A stretch of DNA of 64,000 bases from Streptococcus sanguinis SK1 = NCTC 7863 (lineage in GTDB: Bacteria > Bacillota > Bacilli > Lactobacillales > Streptococcaceae): the NCBI RefSeq assembly GCF_000194945.1, contig NZ_GL878507.1, forward strand, positions 1,193,963-1,257,962, given 5' to 3'. The notes under the pieces are model-generated. The model saw only the letters and a list, made by a program, of their open reading frames with translations, was not told the DNA's origin and searched no databases. Position numbers and translations under genes: made by a program. This document shows, in pieces, positions 19,778 to 28,807 of the stretch. The first letter of the stretch is position 1; every line of letters begins with the position of its first letter.

Positions 19778-19800
19778 ATTATAGCATAAAATGGGCTTTT
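19778..19800 (-). promoter_or_regulatory. Promoter of the yqeG-tmcAL operon
   Basis: Minus strand TATGCTATAATAATG: an extended -10 (TGnTATAAT) about 30 bases before the GTG start. The -35 is weak (GTGCCA at 17 bases). Confidence 0.55.
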
Positions 19801-19867
19801 TGGCACTCATGTTCCTATTTCTTCTAGAGCGAATAGGTGATGTTTACTTTTCTATTTTTCAAGCAAA

Positions 19868-19895
19868 TAAAAACAGCTCCCCAAGCGGGAAGCTT
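19868..19895 (-). terminator. Terminator after the 217-residue membrane protein gene
   Basis: Minus strand AGCTtCCC-GCTT-GGGGAGCT, an 8-bp GC-rich stem, followed by GTTTTTATTTG. Confidence 0.8.
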
Positions 19896-19952
19896 CATTT
19901 TAAAATGGGCAAAATTCATGCTCATAAGACCACTATCTATTTTTTTCGCTCT

Positions 19953-20606
19953 CTAACTTTTTTTCATAAAATTTTTGAAGTTTAGAAATAATACCGGTAG
20001 CACCCTCTGCTTCATCTTTTTTATGTGAAGAACCTTAGAAAATTTCTGAAGATCCTTTTCTTCATCAACAGGGGCAATGCGAATGTCAACAGATTGCCAT
20101 TCACCATCTTTCTCTTCGTAGCCTACTAAAGCAACTAGAAAATCTGTTCCTATTTTATACTCACCGGTTAATAACATTGCTATATCATTAAAAAGACCGT
20201 CGTAGTAGGTAGGATTCGACACTGCAAACAATATAATATCTTCTCTCTTGAGCTCTCCATCGACACTAGCTAGGGGAATCTCATCTACATGCTCAAGCAT
20301 CGGAAGAACGGTTTCATGTCTTAATGAAGCAATGCTTAAAGAATTGTTATATGGAGAAGATGGATTCATAATTTTGCTATAGCTATTCACATACTCTGCG
20401 ACTCCTCCCAAAAGGAACAAGAAGAAATAACTAACTACAAATAGTAAAGTACGTGTTTTTCCGAAAAATAAGAAACAAATTAAGGAACAAATAATTAAAA
20501 ATAATACAAAGAGAATAATTGTATGAGGGTGGGAAAATACTCTTATGAGATTATCATATGCAATTTCCCACAATTTTTGATGATATAAATTTAGATATTC
20601 TTCCAC
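19953..20606 (-). CDS. Hypothetical membrane protein
   Basis: 217 residues. Two hydrophobic helices (about residues 28-48 and 53-71) lie after a short N-terminal helical segment. The rest is a soluble, extracytoplasmic or cytoplasmic domain with acidic stretches and a basic C-terminus (LHIKKMKQRVLPVLFLNFKN). No known motif was recognised. AT content is higher than in neighbouring housekeeping genes, consistent with an accessory gene. It is monocistronic, with a terminator downstream. Confidence 0.65.
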   Translation of the reverse strand: MEEYLNLYHQKLWEIAYDNLIRVFSHPHTIILFVLFLIICSLICFLFFGKTRTLLFVVSYFFLFLLGGVAEYVNSYSKIMNPSSPYNNSLSIASLRHETVLPMLEHVDEIPLASVDGELKREDIILFAVSNPTYYDGLFNDIAMLLTGEYKIGTDFLVALVGYEEKDGEWQSVDIRIAPVDEEKDLQKFSKVLHIKKMKQRVLPVLFLNFKNFMKKS

Positions 20607-20725
20607 TATAGGCTCTCCTCTTACGCATTTTTCTTTGATTTTGATCGATTATTTGAAAACTTATGATTTACTAATTACATCATTATATCATCTTTTAAGC
20701 TTTTTGGCACTTACAGCCTCAAGGG

Positions 20726-20753
20726 TTACAAAAAGGAAAAAATATGATATTAT
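20726..20753 (+). promoter_or_regulatory. Promoter of the TVP38 gene
   Basis: TTACAA, 16 bases, TATTAT, about 30 bases before the GGAGG ribosome site and the ATG at 20787. Confidence 0.55.
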
Positions 20754-20786
20754 AGTAGTGATAATATAAATGTTCTGGAGGTTTGT

Positions 20787-21413
20787 ATGGCAGAAAAAAA
20801 CAGACAGATGCAGGCTGTTTCTCCCCTTTTGCAAAAGATTATCAACTGGTCGTCCGCCATTGGAGCTTTAGGAACGGTGGCTTTTTGCATCTGGGCCTAT
20901 TTCGCTGGCATCCTCCAGTCCAAGGAAACTCTCTCAGCCTTTATCCAGCAGGCAGGCATCTGGGGACCACCCCTCTTTATCTTTCTGCAGATTCTGCAGA
21001 CGGTCGTGCCCATTATCCCTGGCGCCCTGACCTCTGTCGCTGGCGTTTTCATCTACGGCCATATCGTCGGCACCATTTATAACTATATCGGCATTGTCAT
21101 TGGTTGCGCCATTATATTTCACCTGGCGCGCACCTACGGTCCGGCTTTTGTCCAGTCTGTCGTCAGCAAGCGCACCTATGATAAATATATCGGCTGGCTG
21201 GATAAGGGCAATCGCTTTGAGCGCTTCTTTATTTTCATGATGATTTGGCCCATCAGTCCAGCCGACTTTCTCTGTATGCTGGCCGCCCTGACCAAGATGA
21301 CTTTCAAAAAGTACATGCTGATTATCCTTCTCTGCAAGCCCATCACCCTCGTCATCTATACCTACGGACTGACTTATATCATTGATTTTTTCTGGAAAAT
21401 GGTCTCCAAATAA
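20787..21413 (+). CDS. TVP38/TMEM64-family membrane protein
   Basis: 208 residues with five to six hydrophobic segments and the DedA/VTT-type conserved core: GIWGPPLFIFLQILQTVVPI, then PGALTSVAGVFIYGHIVGT and the later ARTYGPAFVQS and KGNRFERFFIFMMIWPISPADF. The VTT superfamily contains lipid scramblases and undecaprenyl-phosphate transporters, which gives a plausible but unproven role at the membrane. It is the first plus-strand gene of the window. GGAGG precedes the ATG. An IS-derived hairpin follows its stop and may serve as its terminator. Confidence 0.88.
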   Translation: MAEKNRQMQAVSPLLQKIINWSSAIGALGTVAFCIWAYFAGILQSKETLSAFIQQAGIWGPPLFIFLQILQTVVPIIPGALTSVAGVFIYGHIVGTIYNYIGIVIGCAIIFHLARTYGPAFVQSVVSKRTYDKYIGWLDKGNRFERFFIFMMIWPISPADFLCMLAALTKMTFKKYMLIILLCKPITLVIYTYGLTYIIDFFWKMVSK

Positions 21414-21427
21414 AAAGAAGTTGAATT

Positions 21428-21586
21428 GCACCACACCCCAAAAGTTAGACAGAAAAAATCTAACTTTTGGGGGTTTTTTAAATGAAACTAACTTATGAGG
21501 ATAAAGTTCGAATCTATGAACTAAGAAAACAAGGAATCAGCTTAAAGCGACTTTCAGAAAAATATGGAATGAACCTTTCAAAACTT
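21428..21586 (+). mobile_element. Remnant of an IS3-type element (left end and start of orfA)
   Basis: The stretch holds a terminal-type inverted repeat CCCCAAAAGTTAGA / TCTAACTTTTGGGG (21436-21472) and then an ATG (21482) opening MKLTYEDKVRIYELRKQG with a helix-turn-helix typical of IS3-family OrfA. Similarity stops after about 35 codons (NLSKL). The rest of the open frame to 21733 runs antisense through the dehydrogenase terminator and gene end and is not transposase. The element was therefore truncated, leaving its 5' end behind. Confidence 0.75.
21436..21479 (+). terminator. IS-end hairpin with T-run
   Basis: A 14-bp perfect stem with a 9-base loop, followed by GTTTTTT. It is positioned just after the TVP38 stop codon and is able to act as its terminator. 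Confidence 0.65.
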
Positions 21587-21640
21587 TTGACATCCCAACC
21601 TCTTTCTAAAACTTTACTTATTACAGCACAAACCATAAAG

Positions 21641-21668
21641 AAAAATCAGCCAGTTTTGACTGATTTTC
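21641..21668 (-). terminator. Terminator after the butanediol dehydrogenase gene
   Basis: Minus strand AAAATCAGtCA / TGgCTGATTTT followed by TCTTT, just downstream of the stop codon at 21691. Confidence 0.75.
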
Positions 21669-21690
21669 GTCTCATGATTAAGCAAAGATT

Positions 21691-22737
21691 TTATTCTGGC
21701 GATACCAAAATCTTGATCTGCGCCTTGTCCTGAGTCAGCTCGATAAAGCCTTCTTGCACAATATCCTCTAGCTTAATCTTCTTGGTCACAAGCTTGTCAG
21801 CAGAGAAATAGCCCTGCTCCATCAGCTCCAGCACCTTAGGGAAAATATGCCGGTAAGCGATAATGCCCTTAAGCGATTTCTCTTGAATGGCAAATTCATT
21901 TGGATTAATGTTAGCTTCTCGTTCCCAGATAGAAACTACCATACATTCTCCAGCCTTGTGGACAGCAGCCAAAGCATGTCCCAGCACAACCGGCACCCCA
22001 GTCACTTCATAAGACACATCTGCCCCGCCACCAGTTAAACGCTGAATAGCAGCTACCACGTCTTCGCCTTCTTCTGGTCGCACAATGATGGCCCCAAGCT
22101 CCTCAGCCTTGGCTTGGCGCTCTGGAGATAACTCAACACCATAAATCTTAGAGGCACCGGCTGCCCGCAAAGCCTCAACTATCAAGAGCCCGATTGGCCC
22201 CAAACCGAAGACCACCGCAGTATCGCCCGTCTTAAGAGCTGACTGACGGACCGCGTAAACAGCCACAGCAGCTGGTTCTGTCAAGGCCGCCTGCTCATAG
22301 CTAAGACTGTCTGGAACTTTGTGAACAATGTCTCCGTCCAAAACACAGTATTTGGCAAAACCACCGTCTGCCGCCAAACCGACAAAGTTTAGATTGGGGT
22401 CCAGATTATAATCACCGACAAGATTATGCTTAGCCAAAATGGGCTCAACTGTCACCCGATCGCCAACCTTGACTCGTGTCACAGCACTGCCGACCTCAAC
22501 AATTTCCCCAGCAAACTCATGTCCTAAAGTTACAGGCGCTTTCTGGCCAGAGTAGACATGCTCTGTTTCTGTCGGAATAAAAATCGGTCCGTCCAGATAT
22601 TCATGCAAGTCAGTTCCACATATTCCTGTGAACTTGACCGCAATCTTGACTTGATGCGGTTTGACTTCTGGTACATCCACTTCTTCAATACGAACATCTT
22701 TAGCGCCATACCAACGCGCAGCATTCATTTTTGCCAT
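21691..22737 (-). CDS. Zinc-type alcohol dehydrogenase, 2,3-butanediol dehydrogenase-like
   Basis: 348 residues of the MDR family. GICGTDLHEYLDGP carries the catalytic-zinc Cys, TLGHEFAGEIVEVG the His-Glu, and VVFGLGPIGLLIVEALRAAG the NAD-binding Rossmann loop. The pattern is closest to (R,R)-butanediol dehydrogenases. The structural-zinc lobe (about residues 95-125) contains no cysteines (VGDYNLDPNLNFVGL), so the second zinc is probably absent. Start ATG at 22737 is chosen from GTGAGG seven bases upstream. A promoter with an overlapping cre-like site indicates carbon catabolite control, fitting a fermentation enzyme. Confidence 0.88.
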   Translation of the reverse strand: MAKMNAARWYGAKDVRIEEVDVPEVKPHQVKIAVKFTGICGTDLHEYLDGPIFIPTETEHVYSGQKAPVTLGHEFAGEIVEVGSAVTRVKVGDRVTVEPILAKHNLVGDYNLDPNLNFVGLAADGGFAKYCVLDGDIVHKVPDSLSYEQAALTEPAAVAVYAVRQSALKTGDTAVVFGLGPIGLLIVEALRAAGASKIYGVELSPERQAKAEELGAIIVRPEEGEDVVAAIQRLTGGGADVSYEVTGVPVVLGHALAAVHKAGECMVVSIWEREANINPNEFAIQEKSLKGIIAYRHIFPKVLELMEQGYFSADKLVTKKIKLEDIVQEGFIELTQDKAQIKILVSPE

Positions 22738-22769
22738 AAACATACCTCACTTTATAATTTATTAGTTTC

Positions 22770-22798
22770 ATTGTAAACCCTTTCAGAAATCTTGTCAA
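22770..22798 (-). promoter_or_regulatory. Promoter with cre-like site, butanediol dehydrogenase gene
   Basis: Minus strand TTGACA, 17 bases, TACAAT. The sequence TGAAAGGGTTTACA (22772-22785) matches the CcpA cre consensus TGWAANCGNTNWCA with one mismatch and covers the -10. Confidence 0.65.
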
Positions 22799-22883
22799 AA
22801 GATTAACAGAATCTCAGAAAAAAATTTTAATTTTAAAAATTTGATGCTTCTAATTATATCACTTTGTTTGTTATAGCATAGAA

Positions 22884-22917
22884 GAAAAAAATCAGTCACT
22901 TCTGACCGATTTTTTCT
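22884..22917. terminator. Bidirectional-type terminator after the 97-residue protein gene
   Basis: AAAAAATCgGTCA / TGACtGATTTTTT with a 4-5 base loop; T-runs on both strands. Confidence 0.7.
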
Positions 22918-22964
22918 ATGATTTAGAAACTGTTAAATTCCGCTCCTGCTGCAATTTTGGAATA

Positions 22965-23258
22965 TTAACCCTCTATTTCAAGAAGTAAATAAGGTAAGCC
23001 TAAGATAGTCCCAAGAATTCCTAGCATAGCACGAATTCCAGAAGCTTTTACAAGTACTTTTTGGCCATTTTTTACTTGAATTTTATGAGACTTCATAAAA
23101 CTTTGTCCAACCTGTAGCTCAATACTATCTCCCTCACATGACAGAGTTTTGCTTTCATTATTTGAAAGTTTATGTACAAGTTCACCATTAAGATATACCG
23201 CTACTTTTTGAGCAACGCCAACCATACCCGTATCACGCGTAATTGTAATTTCCGACAT
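22965..23258 (-). CDS. Small hypothetical protein
   Basis: 97 residues beginning MSEITITRDTGMVGVAQKVA. Residues 1-70 look like a small all-beta domain of PEGA/DUF2846-like type (VYLNGELVHKLSNNES), and a hydrophobic segment (MLGILGTILGLPYLLLEI) ends the protein. AAAGGAG lies before the ATG. It has its own promoter (23287-23315) and terminators on both sides, so it is an independent transcript. Function unknown. Confidence 0.72.
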   Translation of the reverse strand: MSEITITRDTGMVGVAQKVAVYLNGELVHKLSNNESKTLSCEGDSIELQVGQSFMKSHKIQVKNGQKVLVKASGIRAMLGILGTILGLPYLLLEIEG

Positions 23259-23286
23259 AACTAACTCCTTTGTTTTTATCTATCTT

Positions 23287-23315
23287 ATTATATCAAATAT
23301 CTAAATAAAATACAA
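23287..23315 (-). promoter_or_regulatory. Promoter of the 97-residue protein gene
   Basis: Minus strand TTGTAT, 17 bases, TATAAT. The -35 lies in the tail of the gatB terminator. Confidence 0.55.
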
Positions 23316-23338
23316 AAACCAGCCTCACGACTGGTTTT
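23313..23338 (-). terminator. Terminator after gatB
   Basis: Minus strand AAAACCAG-tcgtgag-CTGGTTTTTG, directly after the gatB stop codon at 23349. Confidence 0.8.
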
Positions 23339-23348
23339 CTACTTATTT

Positions 23349-24782
23349 CTATAATTTCTCCAACTCTTCATTAAGCAGTTTTTGCGCTACTTGTGGGTTG
23401 GCTTGCCCCTTAGTAGCCTTCATCAATTGACCGATCAGGGATTTAGCCGCATTCTTATTGCCGCCCTTATAGTCATTAATAGCTTTTTCATTGTTGGCAA
23501 ATACTTCTTGGATGATTGGCAGAAGCTGGGCAGGGTCTGAGATTTGAATCAGGCCTGCTTTCTGTACATATTCCTTGGCAGAGCCACCATTTTTAGCCAG
23601 ATGGACAAAGACCTTCTTAGCAATCTTAGAAGAAATCGTTCCGTCTGCAATCAGAGCAATCATTTCAGTCAGGTTCTCAGGTGTCAGCTCAATCTCAGAG
23701 ATGGTCTTGCCTTCGGCATTGAGGTATTGAGCCACTTCCCCTTGGAGCCAGTTAGAGACAGCCTTGGCGTCACCGCCTGCTGCAAGAGCTGCTTCAAAGA
23801 AGTCTGACACAGCCTTCGTCGCTGTCAGCTGCTTGGCATCGTAGTCAGACAGACCGTAGTCGCCCACATACTTAGCCCGGCGCTCTTTTGGAAAGGCAGG
23901 CAGACTACTGCGTACTTGCTCAATCCAAGCATCCTCAATCTCAAAGATTGGCAGATCAGGCTCTGGGAAGTAACGGTAGTCCGCTGAACCTTCCTTCACC
24001 CGCATGAGCAAGGTTTCGCCAGTCGCTTCGTCATAACGACGGGTTTCCTGACGGATTTGACCACCGCTACGTAGAATTTCAGCCTGGCGTTTTTCCTCAA
24101 ATGCTAGACCCTTGCGGACAAAGTTGAAGGAGTTGAGGTTTTTCAGCTCAGTCTTGGTACCAAACTCTTCCTGACCGTAAGGACGGATGGAAATATTGGC
24201 ATCGACCCGCATGGAGCCCTCTTCCATCTTGACATCAGAAATGCCCGTGTACTGGATGATTTCCTTGAGGGCAGTCAGGTAGGCATAGGCCTCTTCTGGA
24301 CTACGCATATCCGCTTCAGACACAATCTCAATCAGAGGCACCCCTTGACGGTTGAGGTCCACATAAGAGTAGCCATCGCTGCCGTGGGTATTCTTTCCAG
24401 CATCTTCTTCCAAGTGGGCTCGCTCGATACGGATTTTCTTGGTCGTGCCATCTTCTAGCTCAATCTCAATCCAGCCATTATAGCCAATCGGCTCATCAAA
24501 CTGAGAAATTTGATAGGCTTTTGGATTGTCCGGATAGAAGTAATTCTTGCGGTCAAAGTGCATCTTCTGGTGAATATCCATGTTCAAAGCCAGAGCAGCC
24601 TTGATACCATAGTCGATAACACCTTTATTCATAACAGGCAGAACACCTGGGAAGGACCAGTCAATGATATTGGTGTTGGCATTGGGATCTTCACCGAAGT
24701 GAGCTGGAGCCGGTGAGAAAATTTTTGAATTGGTCTTCAATTCAACATGGACTTCCAGTCCGATAACTGTTTCAAAGTTCAT
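23349..24782 (-). CDS. gatB: Asp-tRNA(Asn)/Glu-tRNA(Gln) amidotransferase subunit B
   Basis: 477 residues, the usual length for bacterial Gat[21 protein letters not shown] opens the catalytic cradle that binds the mischarged tRNA and activates it with ATP. A C-terminal helical and YqeY-like tail ends in [10 protein letters not shown]. It forms an operon with gatA and gatC, with start and stop sharing a base at each junction (24782 and 26248). It supplies Gln-tRNA and possibly Asn-tRNA. Confidence 0.97.
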   Translation of the reverse strand: MNFETVIGLEVHVELKTNSKIFSPAPAHFGEDPNANTNIIDWSFPGVLPVMNKGVIDYGIKAALALNMDIHQKMHFDRKNYFYPDNPKAYQISQFDEPIGYNGWIEIELEDGTTKKIRIERAHLEEDAGKNTHGSDGYSYVDLNRQGVPLIEIVSEADMRSPEEAYAYLTALKEIIQYTGISDVKMEEGSMRVDANISIRPYGQEEFGTKTELKNLNSFNFVRKGLAFEEKRQAEILRSGGQIRQETRRYDEATGETLLMRVKEGSADYRYFPEPDLPIFEIEDAWIEQVRSSLPAFPKERRAKYVGDYGLSDYDAKQLTATKAVSDFFEAALAAGGDAKAVSNWLQGEVAQYLNAEGKTISEIELTPENLTEMIALIADGTISSKIAKKVFVHLAKNGGSAKEYVQKAGLIQISDPAQLLPIIQEVFANNEKAINDYKGGNKNAAKSLIGQLMKATKGQANPQVAQKLLNEELEKL

Positions 24783-26248
24783 TATTTTTCACCTCCAAAG
24801 ATAACTGGCTGCTGTTTGTGGTAGTCAGTCGTTGCTTCAAATGCTGCGGCTGTCTGATAGATGGTCGCTTCATCGAAGTGGTTCCCAATCAGCTGCAGGC
24901 CAACAGGAAGACCATCTACAAAGCCAGCTGGGATTGAAATACCTGGCAGGCCAGCCAGATTGACTGGAATAGTCAACAGGTCAGCCAGATACATGGCCAC
25001 TGGATCTTGGTTTTGACTGCCCAAGTCATAAGCTACAGTTGGTGCAGTTGGACCTAAGATCAAGTCGTATTTTTCAAAAACCTTAGCAAAATCTTGCATA
25101 ATCAAGGTCCGAACCTGACCAGCTTTCTTGAAGTAAGCATCATAGTAACCAGATGACAAACTGAAAGTTCCCAGCATAATCCGACGTTTCACCTCTTCAC
25201 CAAAACCTTCGCTGCGAGATTTGACATAGACATCTTCTAGATTTTCAATGCCTTCTGCGCGGTAGCCATAGCGAATACCGTCAAAACGCTGCAGGTTAGA
25301 GCTAGCTTCAGAAGAAGCAATGATATAGTAGACAGCCACGCCGTACTTACTATGAGGCAGGCTGACTTCTTCAACGATAGCTCCTAGGCTTTCCAAGTGC
25401 TTCGCCGCTGCCAGAATCGTTTCCTTGACCTTGCTGTCAATTCCCTCACCCATGTATTCCTTAGGCAGGGCAATCTTCATCCCCTTGATGTCTTGGCCAA
25501 TCTTGCTGGTAAAGTCTGGCACTTCCTCTTGTGATGATGTAGAATCCTTAGGATCATTACCAGAAATAACATTCAGAAGCTGGGCATTTTCCTTCACTGT
25601 CTGAGAGAAAGGCCCAATCTGGTCTAAAGAAGAACCAAAAGCAATGAGACCAAAACGGGAAACCCGGCCGTAGGTTGGCTTGAGGCCGACTACGCCGTTA
25701 AAGGAAGCGGGCTGGCGAATAGAACCACCCGTATCTGAACCCAGTGATAGACGAACCTGACCAGAAGCAACAGCTGTCGCTGAACCACCAGATGAGCCAC
25801 CAGGAACCTTGCTGCTGTCCCAAGCATTCTTAGTCGTCTTAAAGTAAGAATTTTCACTGGATCCACCCATGGCGAACTCGTCCATGTTGGTCTTCCCGAC
25901 GATAATCATGTCCTTACCGTAAAGCTTCTCCACGCTGGTCGCATCGAAAATCGGTTTGTAATTGTAGAGTATCTTGGAGGCAGCCGTCGTCAAGATTCCC
26001 TTGGTTGAGATATTGTCCTTGACCGCAAGCGGAATCCCGCTCATAAGATTGTCAGCATCAATGCCCTTAGCATCCAGAACCGCAGCCTGAGCCAAAGCCT
26101 CCTCTTCGCTGACAGTAATGAAGCTGTCCACAGCTGCTTCACGTTCTTTGATGTCTGCCAAAGTTGCCTGAGTTAACTCTACCGCAGAAATTTCTTTCTT
26201 GACCAGCAAGTCATGCAGTTCTTCAATGGTCTTGTGATTAAAAGTCAT
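24782..26248 (-). CDS. gatA: Asp-tRNA(Asn)/Glu-tRNA(Gln) amidotransferase subunit A
   Basis: 488 residues of the amidase-signature family. The Ser-cisSer-Lys triad is visible: Lys in LAVKDNIST, the Ser pair in [14 protein letters not shown] and [14 protein letters not shown]. It releases ammonia from glutamine for the GatB reaction. One-base overlaps with gatC and gatB indicate translational coupling. Confidence 0.97.
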   Translation of the reverse strand: MTFNHKTIEELHDLLVKKEISAVELTQATLADIKEREAAVDSFITVSEEEALAQAAVLDAKGIDADNLMSGIPLAVKDNISTKGILTTAASKILYNYKPIFDATSVEKLYGKDMIIVGKTNMDEFAMGGSSENSYFKTTKNAWDSSKVPGGSSGGSATAVASGQVRLSLGSDTGGSIRQPASFNGVVGLKPTYGRVSRFGLIAFGSSLDQIGPFSQTVKENAQLLNVISGNDPKDSTSSQEEVPDFTSKIGQDIKGMKIALPKEYMGEGIDSKVKETILAAAKHLESLGAIVEEVSLPHSKYGVAVYYIIASSEASSNLQRFDGIRYGYRAEGIENLEDVYVKSRSEGFGEEVKRRIMLGTFSLSSGYYDAYFKKAGQVRTLIMQDFAKVFEKYDLILGPTAPTVAYDLGSQNQDPVAMYLADLLTIPVNLAGLPGISIPAGFVDGLPVGLQLIGNHFDEATIYQTAAAFEATTDYHKQQPVIFGGEK

Positions 26249-26550
26249 TAGGCATCTCCTCCGTCATCTAGGATGGCAGGCACTTTGATGTAGCCCCGCT
26301 CTTTTTCAGGTACATTTTGGAAAAGCTCTTCCCGGTTCCAACCTGGCTGAGCCACATCTTCTCGCATATAGTTGATATTAGCAGCTACATTAGAAGTGAA
26401 AGGCACACCCTCCGTGTCCACTTCATTGAGCAATTCGACCATGTCGACAATCTTGGTTAAGGTCGTCGCAAACTCAGCAGTTTCTTCTGGTGAAAAAGCC
26501 AGTTTTGACAGCTTAGCAACGTGACTTACTTCTTCTTGAGTAATCTTCAT
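26248..26550 (-). CDS. gatC: Asp-tRNA(Asn)/Glu-tRNA(Gln) amidotransferase subunit C
   Basis: 100 residues opening [20 protein letters not shown] and with the LREDVA-type segment [13 protein letters not shown] that belts the GatA-GatB interface. It is the first gene of gatCAB. A promoter lies about 190 bases upstream, next to the aspS stop, leaving a leader of ~185 bases in which I see no T-box. Confidence 0.95.
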   Translation of the reverse strand: MKITQEEVSHVAKLSKLAFSPEETAEFATTLTKIVDMVELLNEVDTEGVPFTSNVAANINYMREDVAQPGWNREELFQNVPEKERGYIKVPAILDDGGDA

Positions 26551-26735
26551 CTCTGATTCCTTTCATAAGATATGTGAGCTTTAGCGACTAAAAATAACAA
26601 TTTCTAGATGATATCTTTATTTCCAAGCTTCAGCTCACCTTTACTTTGACAAGCCAGGGACGCTGATTTATTTACCATCCGCTAGCTCTTTTCTTCAGCT
26701 TCTTCCTGCCATTCTTCAGGAATTCGCATCATTTC

Positions 26736-26765
26736 ATTTTACCATATTTCAGGCTAATTCTTCAA
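26736..26765 (-). promoter_or_regulatory. Probable gatCAB promoter
   Basis: Minus strand TTGAAG, 18 bases, TAAAAT with an upstream TGG (extended -10), overlapping the end of aspS. Confidence 0.45.
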
Positions 26766-28490
26766 TTCCAAATGCAGTTCTTTGAGCTGTCTTTGGTCTA
26801 CCAAACTCGGACTTTCCATCATAGGGTCAAAGCCAGTACCATTTTTCGGAAAGGCGATGACTTGCCGGATATTTTCTTCCCCAGCCAAAATCATAACCAA
26901 GCGATCTAAGCCCAGAGCCAAGCCGCCGTGTGGTGGGAAGCCGTATTCTAAGGCTTCCAGGAAGAAACCAAAGTCCCGTTCATAGTCTTCTTGGCTCATG
27001 CCTAAAAGCTCAAACATAGCTTCCTGAGCCTTCCGGTCATGAATCCGCAGACTCCCACCGCCAATCTCATAGCCGTTTAAGACGATGTCGTAAGCCTGGC
27101 TGCGGAATTGAGCTGGATCTTGGCCTTCTTCAAAGATTCCCTGGGTGAAAGGATGGTGCATGGCTTGATAGCGATTTTGGTCTTCATTCCACTCCAGCAG
27201 CGGCCAATCCACAACCCAGAGGAAATGAAGCAAACTCGGATTAATCAAATTCAAAGCTTTTGCGACTTCTATCCGCAGATGTCCCAAAGCTTCCTGAGCC
27301 CGACGCTGCTTAGCCATAACTAGCAGAATCAAATCTCCATCCTTGGCCTCAAAACGTTCCAGCAACTCCTGACTTTCAGCTTCAAAGGTACTAGCCAAAT
27401 CACCAACTAACTGGCCATTTCCAACCTTTAGACTGGCGAAACGACTGCAGCCAAGTTCCTTCATTTCCTGGTAAAAATGACTGAGCTGTTTCTTGCTAAA
27501 AGCGCTAGCCGCATCGGGCACACAGATTCCCATCACTTCCTCTTGGTTGTCCAAAGCTTTCTTGATGAGAAGCGAATCATTGGACTGGCACAAATCTGTC
27601 AAACTCTTCAGCTCTAATCCAAAGCGTGTATCTGGCTTATCAGAGCCAAAACGGCTCATAGCCTCTTCATAGCTGATAGTTGGAAAAGCTTCTGTCAACT
27701 CTAAACCATGAGTTTTCTTAACAACAGCCTTGAGCATGGCTTCAACCAAAGCTCGGATTTCTTCCTCGCTGGCAAAACTCAGCTCTAAGTCCACCTGGGT
27801 AAACTCTGGCTGGCGATCGCCCCGCAGATCTTCGTCACGGAAGCAACGAACAATCTGATAATAGCGCTCGAGACCAGCTCCCATCAGTAACTGCTTGAGC
27901 ATCTGCGGGCTCTGAGGCAGCGCATAGAATTGATTTTTAAAGACCCGACTAGGCACCAAGAAATCTCTAGCTCCTTCAGGAGTTGACTTAGTCAGATAAG
28001 GCGTCTCGACTTCCAAAAAGTCCAAACCATTCAAATATTCCCGAATGGTTGATGTGACCTGATGACGAAGTTTAAGGTTATGTGTCATCTTCTCACGGCG
28101 CAAGTCCAGATAGCGGTATTTCTGACGCAGGTCTTCCCCAGTATGAGCATGCTGGTCCAGCTCAAAAGGCAATGCCTTGCTGCTAGCAATAACCTCAATC
28201 TTCTCTGCCCTCAGCTCAACCTGACCAGACTTGATGGACTTATTGACAAAGCGTTCTTCCCGCTGAACGACTTGCCCCGTCACAGCAATGACATCCTCTT
28301 TGCCAATGTCTTCCAGCTTAGCAAAATCTTCAATCTCACCGCCAACGAAGACCTGAAGCAATCCCTCGCGGTCCCGCAATTCAATAAAGGCCAGCTTACC
28401 GTGATTGCGGATATTGGCCACCCAGCCAGTTGCGGTCATGGTCTGTCCGACCTGCTCTAAACCATAGTTTCCGATAAAAATTTCTTTCAT
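26754..28490 (-). CDS. aspS: Aspartyl-tRNA synthetase
   Basis: 578 residues of the class IIb bacterial type: an N-terminal OB fold (residues 1-105), motif 2 (RCFRDEDLRGDRQPEFTQVD), the bacterial GAD insertion (about 280-400), and motif 3 (GLALGLDRLVMILAG). With gatCAB nearby it could be discriminating or non-discriminating for Asp/Asn; sequence alone does not settle this. Expression is controlled by a T-box leader at about 28585-28807. Confidence 0.97.
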   Translation of the reverse strand: MKEIFIGNYGLEQVGQTMTATGWVANIRNHGKLAFIELRDREGLLQVFVGGEIEDFAKLEDIGKEDVIAVTGQVVQREERFVNKSIKSGQVELRAEKIEVIASSKALPFELDQHAHTGEDLRQKYRYLDLRREKMTHNLKLRHQVTSTIREYLNGLDFLEVETPYLTKSTPEGARDFLVPSRVFKNQFYALPQSPQMLKQLLMGAGLERYYQIVRCFRDEDLRGDRQPEFTQVDLELSFASEEEIRALVEAMLKAVVKKTHGLELTEAFPTISYEEAMSRFGSDKPDTRFGLELKSLTDLCQSNDSLLIKKALDNQEEVMGICVPDAASAFSKKQLSHFYQEMKELGCSRFASLKVGNGQLVGDLASTFEAESQELLERFEAKDGDLILLVMAKQRRAQEALGHLRIEVAKALNLINPSLLHFLWVVDWPLLEWNEDQNRYQAMHHPFTQGIFEEGQDPAQFRSQAYDIVLNGYEIGGGSLRIHDRKAQEAMFELLGMSQEDYERDFGFFLEALEYGFPPHGGLALGLDRLVMILAGEENIRQVIAFPKNGTGFDPMMESPSLVDQRQLKELHLELKN

Positions 28491-28584
28491 GTTCTTTCCC
28501 TCTCAAATCAATTCGTAGCTCCACCCTGCTGTTCAGGATATTTGAAGCATTCTTCTACCATCTTCACTGGACCTACTGCAAAAT

Positions 28585-28807
28585 AAAAAGCTTTCGTCTC
28601 TAAAACAGACGAAAGCCGTGGTACCACTGTTATTCACCGCCCTAAAAGGCAGCCTCTGAGCTCGTAACGTGAGCGACGTTTGTGCTTAATCACACAAAAG
28701 ATTACGAAACATGTTTTTCGGTTTTTGCTTTCTTGGTGCTGCTCTCAGCTATCAGCACTCTCTGTGCAAGTCAGCAAGCCTACTCTGCTTCTCTTTTACT
28801 CTTAAAT
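28585..28807 (-). promoter_or_regulatory. T-box riboswitch leader of aspS
   Basis: About 220 bases of leader RNA. The T-box sequence appears as AACAGTGGTACCACGG (28616-28631) in front of a terminator stem GCTTTCGTCT / AGACGAAAGC and T-run (28585-28616). Upstream, AGCAGAGTAGG resembles the AGUA-box start of stem I. Structures for stem I and III are plausible. An Asp specifier is expected, and GAC (GCTGACTTGC) and GAT (GCTGATAGC) triplets both occur in the stem-I region, so I do not fix it. Uncharged tRNA binding at the T-box would favour readthrough into aspS. Confidence 0.88.

Noticed and set aside
21482..21733. 83-codon open frame as an intact gene
   Set aside because: Only the first ~35 codons are transposase-like; the rest runs antisense through the dehydrogenase terminator and gene end.
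26690..26737. Fifteen-codon frame MRIPEEWQEEAEEKS between aspS and gatC
   Set aside because: No ribosome site, and it overlaps the likely gatC promoter; probably chance.
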